This document shows, one piece after another, positions 8,212 through 13,852 of a stretch of DNA of 13,852 nucleotides. The translations under genes and the position numbers were made by a program. How positions within the stretch are numbered: position 1 is the first letter of the stretch; the number at the start of each line of letters is the position of its first letter. The notes under the pieces are model-generated. The model was not told where the DNA came from. It was given only the letters and a program-made list of their open reading frames with translations, and did no database searches. This DNA is from Hyphomonas sp. UBA5111 (lineage in GTDB: Bacteria; Pseudomonadota; Alphaproteobacteria; Caulobacterales; Hyphomonadaceae), in the NCBI GenBank assembly GCA_002414505.1, contig DHZF01000055.1, positions 1 to 13,852 of the forward strand, read 5' to 3'.

Positions 8212-8340
8212 AACCTTAAGAAAGAAATGCTCCTCGGCTTCAGCAACCTTCGTGACGCGAAAAACGACACGATGGTCGGCTGCAAGGGAGGTCGCAACAA
8301 ACGCCGGCGCGGCGGGAAGAGATTCTTCAAGTTTTGGTAG
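8209..8340 (+). CDS. Small basic peptide, possible RiPP precursor
   Basis: A 43-residue ORF begins at ATG 8209 behind AAGGGAG (8194-8200). In-frame ATGs at 8179 (53 residues) and 8107 (77 residues) are alternatives. The first 25 residues (MNLKKEMLLGFSNLRDAKND, then TMVGC) include three acidic residues and could act as a leader. Residues 26-43 (KGGRNKRRRGGKRFFKFW) contain nine Lys/Arg, two Gly-Gly pairs, an aromatic end and no acidic residue, resembling a cationic antimicrobial core. There is one Cys (25). I recognise no family. It lies 84 bases before a HExxH protein of the type found in RiPP clusters, which suggests it is the substrate. It might instead be a short leader peptide, a stand-alone cationic or RNA-binding peptide, or a chance ORF. 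Confidence 0.55.
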   Translation: MNLKKEMLLGFSNLRDAKNDTMVGCKGGRNKRRRGGKRFFKFW

Positions 8341-8359
8341 TTTACCAGCGCTAGCGAAC

Positions 8360-8387
8360 GTGTACCGCCTCGTCAGAGGCGGTGCAC
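8360..8387 (+). promoter_or_regulatory. Strong intergenic hairpin between peptide gene and HExxH gene
   Basis: GTGTACCGCCTC at 8360-8371 pairs with GAGGCGGTGCAC at 8376-8387 around the tetraloop GTCA, giving a 12-bp stem with one G-T pair. No T tract follows (ACATCTTCAGG), so it is not a classical intrinsic terminator. Similar hairpins after small precursor genes often act as partial terminators or 3'-end stabilisers that raise precursor expression over the enzymes downstream. That role is inferred here. Confidence 0.6.
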
Positions 8388-8424
8388 ATCTTCAGGTTTG
8401 CGTACGCCGAGAGATCCGTTGAAA

Positions 8425-9423
8425 ATGCCGTATTTCCAATTCATTCCGAACTCTGGCCACGCCATCAAGACCAACCAGGCCATGCATGACGGCCTGTATG
8501 ACAGCCTTCGATATCTTACAGATGAGCTGAACAGTGAAGCCCCCGGGCTGGCTTCTGAATTTGAAGCCTGGCGCCAGAATGTTGGACCAGCCCGACGCCT
8601 GTCATCAGCAGTGTTCGGGACGTATTATGACGCCGTCGAAGCCTTGCAAGCTGGAGACACCGAAACAGGTGTGGCGCATATTCAACGTATCCTAATGGCA
8701 CAGCCTATCCTGAGCGGTACGAAAATTACGGTGCTGGGGCGTGACTATGCCGAGACAGACAGTCGCCGAATTGAAAAATTTATGGGCGCGCCGGAAACGG
8801 GCGCCGCAGGTGTAACCCAGCCAGATCAGGCGCAGGCTGACCGCTTCGCGACGAAACTGCGGGAAGCTATTACCTGGATTGAGCACCATCTGCCTGAGCT
8901 GCACGATGAGATGAATGCCTTGCTGGGTGAGTTGATTCTGGTCGGTCCGGCGGAAGGCTCGCTCGAATTCGAAGGGGGCACGTGTTTCCGTCTCTGGGGT
9001 GCCGTCGCCCTGAACGCAGAGCGCAAGGCTTCGGTTGCGGATCTGATCGTCACGCTCGCGCACGAGGAAGGCCATGCGGCCCTGTTCGGTGCCTGCAAGA
9101 ATGAAATGCTGGTGGAGAATCCGGATTCCGAGCTCTTCTGGTCTCCGATCCGCCGAACCAAGCGCCCTCTGGAAGGCATTTTCCATGCCTCCTTTGTATC
9201 GGCACGGATGATTTGGGTGTTGCGGCATATGTTGGCCAGCAAGGAGTTCGGCTGGCTTGAGCGCCGCCGGCTAAGGAAAATCCTGAAGGATGCCGAAGCC
9301 ATCCAACGCGACTCCGCGGACATTGTCCGGCGTGAGGGACGCTTGACGGAGACCGGCAAGGCTGTGCTGAAATCCATGACCGATTTCATGGACGGGTCTG
9401 GCAAGATACCGATTTCAGTCTGA
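8425..9423 (+). CDS. HExxH-motif protein, probable 2-oxoglutarate-dependent peptide beta-hydroxylase
   Basis: From ATG 8425 the protein has 332 residues. Its key motif is LAHEEGHAALFG (His213-Glu-Glu-Gly-His217), followed by FWSPIRRTKRPLEGIFHASF (about 238-257), with His254 a possible third metal ligand. This pairing of HExxH with a downstream W/S-P-x-R...RPL-x-G-x-x-H block matches my memory of the HEXXH-motif peptide-modification family. Some members are iron and 2-oxoglutarate enzymes that hydroxylate RiPP precursor side chains. The N-terminal ~170 residues are helical. There is no signal peptide, so it should be cytoplasmic. A TTG at 8398 would add nine residues but lacks a ribosome site; GAGAGA lies about 11 bases before 8425. 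A zinc peptidase remains the main alternative. The stop is one base from the flippase start. Confidence 0.8.
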   Translation: MPYFQFIPNSGHAIKTNQAMHDGLYDSLRYLTDELNSEAPGLASEFEAWRQNVGPARRLSSAVFGTYYDAVEALQAGDTETGVAHIQRILMAQPILSGTKITVLGRDYAETDSRRIEKFMGAPETGAAGVTQPDQAQADRFATKLREAITWIEHHLPELHDEMNALLGELILVGPAEGSLEFEGGTCFRLWGAVALNAERKASVADLIVTLAHEEGHAALFGACKNEMLVENPDSELFWSPIRRTKRPLEGIFHASFVSARMIWVLRHMLASKEFGWLERRRLRKILKDAEAIQRDSADIVRREGRLTETGKAVLKSMTDFMDGSGKIPISV

Positions 9424-9424
9424 C

Positions 9425-10903
9425 ATGACGGCGTCGCTCGTCATACGCCGGGCCATGCGCAACATCGTCTGGATGTTTGCGCATTCCTGGGGCTCTGCGG
9501 TTTTTGGCCTGGTGAGCTTTGCAATTATGGCGCGCATTCTGGGGCCAGAGCCCTATGGCGTCATGGCGCTTGCCAGTCTGGTGTTTGGCGTGGTCGGAAT
9601 TTTCGTCGGCCCGCCATTGACCGAAAGTCTGCAGCAGCGCGAGGAAATCTCTGACGCGCACCTTGATACGACCTTTTGGCTGAATTCAGGCCTGACAATC
9701 CTGTTCTCGCTTGTGATCGCCTTGCTGGCCGACCCTATCGCCAGCCTCATCGGAGCCCCGGCTGTTGCAGACGTCCTGCCGGCGCTCAGTGTGCTTATGG
9801 TCCTGGGCAGCGTCGAGGGGGTGCCGGGAGCCTTGCTTCAGCGACGTCTGGAGAATGAGAAGGTGGTCTTCATCGAAACCGTATCGGAAGTGGTTTCCAC
9901 CGGGACGGGGCTCGTGCTGGCGATCCTGGGCTTCGGGGTTTGGGCGCTCGTCCTCAGCATGGCGGTCGGGACGATCATCTCTGCGGCAGGCATTATCTAT
10001 GCCGCGAAATGGCGACCGGGCCTTGCTGTCAGCGGCGAGGCGTTTCGGGAGCTGTTCGGCTTCAATCGCGATACGGTGTTGACCTATCTGCTCGGGTATA
10101 TCGACGATGCCATTCCGCGTTTCCTGCTCAGTATCGTCGGGGGCGAGCGCGCGGTCGGCTTGCTTGCCATGGCGGGCAATGTCTCTGGCATGTTGACGGA
10201 ATTGCTGATGGGGCCGTTCAACGAGATTGCGATGAACGTAGTTGCGCGCCTGCAGTCCAGTCGCAAGACGGTCCATGATTTGCTCGACCGGGTCTTTGCC
10301 ATGACGACGGCCGCGATCTATCCAGCCACGCTGGGGCTGGCGATGGTGGCGCCGCTGCTGATCCCGCTCCTGGTCGGAGAGGAATGGGTGGCCGCAATCC
10401 TGCCGGTGCAGATCTTCCTGGTTCTGGGCATCCGGGATGCCACCGGAACCTTCAATATCGCGATCCTGCGAGGCGTCGGCGACAGCCGCTCTCCGCTCCT
10501 GATCCTTACGATCGGTATCTTGCTGCTGGGTGTCATGGCACCCTTCCTGATGCCTTATGGGGTCTCCGGGATTGCGGCGATGATCGCCTTGCGCACCTTC
10601 CTGACCTGGCCGCTGTCCGCCTGGCTTGTGCAGAAGGCTGCGGGCTATTCGGCGCTGCACCAACTGACGGTTGGCTGGCGGGCGCTGCTGAGCGCATCGG
10701 GCATGGCCGGGGCCGTGTGGTGGATCAGGAGTTTCCTGCCGGAGGGATTGCCGGATGTCGCCATCATTGCCTGCATGGTTGCGACGGGTATGCTCGTTTA
10801 TGCCGGGTTGATGCTGGTCATCGGAGCGCGGCAGGTCCGGGAAATCCGGGACGGCATGAGCTGGTTCCGGGATCATCATGATGGCGTTGCAGACGCCGTC
10901 TAG
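9425..10903 (+). CDS. MOP-superfamily flippase (Wzx-like oligosaccharide/lipid flippase)
   Basis: The 492-residue integral membrane protein has roughly 12-14 hydrophobic segments spread along its length. The N-terminal block SFAIMARILGPEPYGVMALA (31-50) is the hallmark of Wzx/polysaccharide biosynthesis proteins (RILGPExYGxxAL). Such proteins flip undecaprenyl-linked or similar amphiphiles across the inner membrane. No glycosyltransferase, polymerase or other polysaccharide gene is nearby, which is unusual for a Wzx. Its start lies one base after the HExxH gene stop, so the two are translationally coupled. I infer it might export the modified product of this operon, but the native substrate cannot be read from sequence. 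Confidence 0.88.
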   Translation: MTASLVIRRAMRNIVWMFAHSWGSAVFGLVSFAIMARILGPEPYGVMALASLVFGVVGIFVGPPLTESLQQREEISDAHLDTTFWLNSGLTILFSLVIALLADPIASLIGAPAVADVLPALSVLMVLGSVEGVPGALLQRRLENEKVVFIETVSEVVSTGTGLVLAILGFGVWALVLSMAVGTIISAAGIIYAAKWRPGLAVSGEAFRELFGFNRDTVLTYLLGYIDDAIPRFLLSIVGGERAVGLLAMAGNVSGMLTELLMGPFNEIAMNVVARLQSSRKTVHDLLDRVFAMTTAAIYPATLGLAMVAPLLIPLLVGEEWVAAILPVQIFLVLGIRDATGTFNIAILRGVGDSRSPLLILTIGILLLGVMAPFLMPYGVSGIAAMIALRTFLTWPLSAWLVQKAAGYSALHQLTVGWRALLSASGMAGAVWWIRSFLPEGLPDVAIIACMVATGMLVYAGLMLVIGARQVREIRDGMSWFRDHHDGVADAV

Positions 10904-10915
10904 GCGTCGACACAC

Positions 10916-10920
10916 AGGGA
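10916..10920 (+). promoter_or_regulatory. Shine-Dalgarno for the TTG-started ATP-grasp gene
   Basis: AGGGA lies seven bases before TTG 10928. This spacing is what fixes the TTG as the start, because no in-frame ATG occurs until residue 23 (codon 10994). Confidence 0.65.
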
Positions 10921-10927
10921 CGAGAGC

Positions 10928-11890
10928 TTGATCTGTTTCATTACCTCCGGCGCGCACAAATATGCCGTGCGTGAACTGCGCGACGTCCCGGGCATGCCGA
11001 AGATCGGCCTGATGTCCTACAACCAGTTGCTGCGGAAAGCGTCCGTGCCGCGCGCGACCTACATCTTCACCGATTTTGACCGCATCGACTTCTGGACCCG
11101 GGAACTCGCGGCCAAGGCCTATCGCGACATGAAGAGGGCTGGCCTGACCGTGCTGAACGATCCGGCCAGCGCGTTGACGCGCCTGCCCATGCTGAAGCGA
11201 TTGAAGGCGGATGGGTTGAACAGTTTCTCGGTGTGGGATGCCGAAACGGACGGCCTGCCGGATCGCTACCCTGTCTTCCTTCGCACCCGTGCAGCGCACA
11301 GGGGCGCGCTGTCGGATTTGTTGGCCACTTCCGAAGACGTGCAAGATGCGCTCAACGCGGCCGTGGACTCTGGCCTGTGCCGCGCAGACCTGATGTTTGT
11401 CGAATATTGCGCCGAGCCGATCGGGGAGGGCCTGTTCCGCAAGCTCGCCGCCTATTGTGTCGGGGATCGCGTCATCACCGGAATGTCCGTCCACGACGAA
11501 ACCTGGCATGCCAAATATGGCAAGGAGGGCGTCGCCAATGAGGCGCTCTATCTCGATGAAATGGACGCGGTCAAAACGAACCGCCATGCCGACGCAATTG
11601 CCGCGCATTTCAAGGCGGCGGGGATCGCCTTCGGGCGCGCGGATTTCACGCTGGTGAAGGGCAAGGTCGAAGTCTACGAGATCAACACCAATCCCAACAA
11701 TTCCCGTATCCTGGAGCATCCCTTCCCGCTGCGGGTCGAGACTGATGCGCTGTTCCATCAGCGCCTGGCCGAAGCGCTGCAGGCCCTCGACACGCCGCAG
11801 GGCGGGGCTCCGGTGAAGCTCGACCATCCGGACCTCGTCGTCCAGCGTAAGCGAGACGGCGTCCTGTCGCGGCCGCGCTGGACGCCCTGA
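10928..11890 (+). CDS. ATP-grasp ligase-like protein
   Basis: The 320-residue protein shows an ATP-grasp pattern. YPVFLRT (114-120) fits the nucleotide-binding strand, MFVEYCAEP (156-164) the adenine hinge, and FGRADFTL (235-242) with EVYEINTNPN (248-257) the metal-binding end, where Asp239, Glu251 and Asn253/255 are likely ligands. The EINTNPN form is like RimK/glutathione-synthetase-type ligases, which join a carboxylate to an amine or hydroxyl through an acyl phosphate. The N-terminal ~90 residues include FWTRELAAKAYRDMKRAGLT and look like a substrate or pre-ATP-grasp domain. It starts with TTG and lies 24 bases after the flippase. In RiPP clusters ATP-grasp enzymes form macrocycles or add amino acids; that role here is only inferred from context. 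Confidence 0.82.
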   Translation: MICFITSGAHKYAVRELRDVPGMPKIGLMSYNQLLRKASVPRATYIFTDFDRIDFWTRELAAKAYRDMKRAGLTVLNDPASALTRLPMLKRLKADGLNSFSVWDAETDGLPDRYPVFLRTRAAHRGALSDLLATSEDVQDALNAAVDSGLCRADLMFVEYCAEPIGEGLFRKLAAYCVGDRVITGMSVHDETWHAKYGKEGVANEALYLDEMDAVKTNRHADAIAAHFKAAGIAFGRADFTLVKGKVEVYEINTNPNNSRILEHPFPLRVETDALFHQRLAEALQALDTPQGGAPVKLDHPDLVVQRKRDGVLSRPRWTP

Positions 11891-13081
11891 TCAGAGTGTT
11901 GCGGCGGCGTGGGCGCTGGCCCAGGCCCATTGGAAATTGTAGCCGCCCAGCCAGCCGGTGACGTCCACGCATTCGCCGATGAAATGCAGGCCGAGCACAT
12001 GCCGGCTTTCCATCGTCTTCTGGTCGAGGTCGTCGGTGGCGATACCGCCGACGGTGACTTCGGCGGTGCGGTAGCCTTCGGTGCCCATCGGGGTGACGCG
12101 CCAATCCTTGAGGAAAGCTGCGAGCTCGTCGATGGCGGCGTGGGAAAGGTCCGCCAGCCGGGCATCTTGTGCGATGGGACCCACCTCTGCGATCAGACCG
12201 GCGAGGCGGGCAGGGAAGTGGGCTTCCAGCGCCTTTGCAAGCGTCTGCTTCGGCGTGGCCTGCTTGGCGGCGCGCAGCGCGTCCCCCACATCTTCTTTCG
12301 TCTGCAGGCTGAGCGACAGGGTGTCGCCCTGATGCCAGTAGGAGGAGGTCTGCAGCGCTGCCGGGCCGGACAAGCCGCGATGGGTGAACAGCAGGTCTTC
12401 GTCAAATCGCGCGCCGGGCACGCTGGCAATCACGGGTGTGGAGACACCGGAAATGGCGGCAAACTTCTCGCCCAGATCGCCCGAAAAGGTGAAGGGGACA
12501 AGGCCGGGCCGCGTCTCCACGATGTCGTGCCCGAACTGGCGGGCAATGTCATAGGCAAGGCCGGTCGCGCCCATCTTGGGAATGGAAAGCCCGCCTGTGG
12601 CGATGATCAGGCGTTCGGCACTGGCCGGGCCGCCGCTGGTCTCGACGACAAAGCGCCCGTCGCGATGGCTGACCGAAGAAATCTCCGTGGACAACCGGAT
12701 TTCGGCCCCGCCCTTGTCGCACTCGTCAAGCAGCATCTGGATGATGGCGCCGGATTTCTGGTCGCAGAAAAGCTGGCCCTTGTGCTTTTCGGTATAGGTC
12801 AGGCCGTGGGCGGCCATCAGGGAAATGAAATCCCAGGCCGTGTAGCGGGCGAGCGCCGATTTCGCGAAATGCGGGTTCTGGCTGAGGAAGCGGTCGGCGC
12901 GCGTTTCCAGATTGGTGAAATTGCACCGCCCGCCGCCGGAGATACGTACCTTGTCGGCCGCGCGTTTCGCATGGTCCAGCACCAGCACCCGCCGCCCGCG
13001 CTGGCCGGCAAGGCCTGCATGGAACAGGCCCGCCGCGCCGGCGCCGAGGACAATCGTGTCGAAAGAGGCGGTCTCGCTCAT
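11891..13081 (-). CDS. BaiN/HI0933-family NAD(P)/FAD-dependent oxidoreductase
   Basis: A 396-residue flavoprotein of the HI0933/YhiN type. The FAD dinucleotide-binding motif is IVLGAGAAGLFHAGLAGQRG (10-29). The family signatures ISGGGRCNFTN (47-57), IIATGGLSIPKMGATG (159-174) and, near the end, LHFIGECVDVTGWLGGYNFQ (365-384) are all intact. Length is normal for the family. Some relatives are linked to bile-acid or other reductive chemistry, but the physiological substrate of proteobacterial members is unclear. The start ATG is at 13079-13081 with no strong Shine-Dalgarno. Its stop directly abuts the stop of the ATP-grasp gene on the other strand, leaving no space for a terminator. It looks like part of the core genome rather than the neighbouring accessory operon. 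Confidence 0.95.
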   Translation of the reverse strand: MSETASFDTIVLGAGAAGLFHAGLAGQRGRRVLVLDHAKRAADKVRISGGGRCNFTNLETRADRFLSQNPHFAKSALARYTAWDFISLMAAHGLTYTEKHKGQLFCDQKSGAIIQMLLDECDKGGAEIRLSTEISSVSHRDGRFVVETSGGPASAERLIIATGGLSIPKMGATGLAYDIARQFGHDIVETRPGLVPFTFSGDLGEKFAAISGVSTPVIASVPGARFDEDLLFTHRGLSGPAALQTSSYWHQGDTLSLSLQTKEDVGDALRAAKQATPKQTLAKALEAHFPARLAGLIAEVGPIAQDARLADLSHAAIDELAAFLKDWRVTPMGTEGYRTAEVTVGGIATDDLDQKTMESRHVLGLHFIGECVDVTGWLGGYNFQWAWASAHAAATL

Positions 13082-13134
13082 GCGCGGGCTTTAGCGGGTT
13101 TGCGGCAGGGGAGCCAGACATGCGGGCAGTCGCC

Positions 13135-13728
13135 TCATCGCAGCACCATCCAGACGAGCAGGCCGAGAAAGAGGAGGATGCCGCCAGCCATGATCTTGCC
13201 CTCATGTTTCTGGATCCAGCCCTGCGCCCGCTCGCCGATCACCATGACCAGCCCGGCAAGCGCGAAATAGCGAATGCCGCGCGCCAGCAGGATGGCCGCA
13301 ATAAAGGGCAGCAACGCATAGTGCACCGCGCCAGCCGCCGCCGTGCCGACCTGGTAGGGGAAGGGGGTAATGCCGATCATGAACAGCGTCGCGAAGCCGT
13401 CCTGTTTCAGTGTCTCCACCGTCTCGCGATATGATTCCATCGCCCCCATCCAGCGGATGAAGGGTTCGATCACCGGCTCGGCCAGCAGGGCGCCAAGACC
13501 ATACATGAGCAGGCCGCCCAGCACATTCCCGACCAGAAGGGCCAGCGCGATGACCCAGGCACCGCGCCCCCGGCTTGCCATCAGCGGGATGAAGAGCGGC
13601 TCCATCGGGGCGATCACGAAACTGCCTTCCAGGAAGCCGAGGCCCGCGGCACCTGGCAGCGTCCACTTGCCGTGCAGCACGCGGTCCGGATCCTTCTTGA
13701 GGTGCTTGGCGTCTGACAGGCTCGGCAT
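13135..13728 (-). CDS. YqaA/DedA-type membrane protein (VTT domain)
   Basis: A 197-residue inner-membrane protein from ATG 13728. The sequence has LEGSFVIAPMEPLFIPLM near the N-terminus, VGNVLGGLLMYGLGALL in the middle and FMIGITPFPYQVGTAAAG with RGIRYF further on. These are typical of YqaA and the wider DedA/VTT (SNARE-associated) family, members of which are proposed to move lipids or lipid carriers across membranes. Four to five hydrophobic segments are visible, the last at the very C-terminus (LLFLGLLVWMVLR). An upstream TTG at 13776 would add 16 residues with Cys-Cys and Arg; I prefer the ATG, although no clear Shine-Dalgarno is visible. It sits 53 bases upstream of the flavoprotein on the same strand. 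Confidence 0.88.
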   Translation of the reverse strand: MPSLSDAKHLKKDPDRVLHGKWTLPGAAGLGFLEGSFVIAPMEPLFIPLMASRGRGAWVIALALLVGNVLGGLLMYGLGALLAEPVIEPFIRWMGAMESYRETVETLKQDGFATLFMIGITPFPYQVGTAAAGAVHYALLPFIAAILLARGIRYFALAGLVMVIGERAQGWIQKHEGKIMAGGILLFLGLLVWMVLR

Positions 13729-13852
13729 GAGGAAGCAACGTGCCCGGGCTGCCCCCGTTCCTCGGCAGCACTTCAAGCCGGACTGGCGCGAACCATCCGG
13801 GTATCCTTTAGTCTAGCTCCGTCTGGCGAAGCCGTCGGCGCGGCGGGCGCCG

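Noticed and set aside
9686..11827. 713-residue open frame antisense to the flippase and ATP-grasp genes
   Set aside because: Spans two real genes and their gap, is rich in Arg/Gln/His and has no motif.
11909..13270. 453-residue open frame antisense to the flavoprotein
   Set aside because: The opposite strand has intact FAD-binding and family signatures; this is a mirror of them.
13777..13852. End of another minus-strand gene or a terminator at the right edge (CGGCGC/GCGCCG repeat at 13836-13852)
   Set aside because: Fewer than 26 codons are visible, all three minus-strand frames run in from the edge and hit stops, and the repeat is cut off by the window end, so none can be chosen.

Overview
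The window looks like the chromosome of an alphaproteobacterium, probably near the Hyphomonadaceae or other stalked/budding marine lineages. This is inferred from the gene order rimP-nusA-ylxR-infB-rbfA-truB, the fused YlxR/L7Ae protein, the style of the IF-2 N-terminus and the fairly high GC content. No search was run, so the genus is not fixed.

Region 1 (1-7873, + strand) is the transcription/translation housekeeping operon. It holds the tail of rimP, then nusA, a ylxR-type RNA-binding protein, infB, rbfA and truB, mostly with overlapping or abutting ends. Two small membrane proteins of unassigned function are inserted: a YcxB-like protein between infB and rbfA, and a DUF6232-like protein between rbfA and truB. 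Together the recognised genes cover 30S maturation (RimP, RbfA), antitermination (NusA), initiation (IF-2) and tRNA modification (TruB). The usual next gene, rpsO, is not seen after truB.

Region 2 (7874-11890, + strand) is accessory and is the most interesting part. About 335 bases with lower GC toward the end and several inverted repeats lead into a tiny ORF of 43 residues (53 or 77 with upstream in-frame starts). Its C-terminal half is strongly basic and ends in aromatic residues. A strong 12-bp hairpin follows. Next come a HExxH protein resembling the 2-oxoglutarate-dependent peptide beta-hydroxylase family of RiPP clusters, a 12-14 helix MOP-type flippase one base later, and an ATP-grasp ligase 24 bases after that. 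I read this as a possible compact peptide-modification operon: precursor, hydroxylase, exporter/flippase and ligase. The precursor has a tandem pair of Shine-Dalgarno/start modules exactly 30 bases apart inside mutually exclusive hairpins.

Region 3 (11891-13852, - strand) is ordinary. It carries a BaiN/HI0933-type flavoprotein whose stop codon abuts the ATP-grasp stop codon tail to tail, then a YqaA/DedA-type membrane protein. The last ~75 bases are too short to assign.
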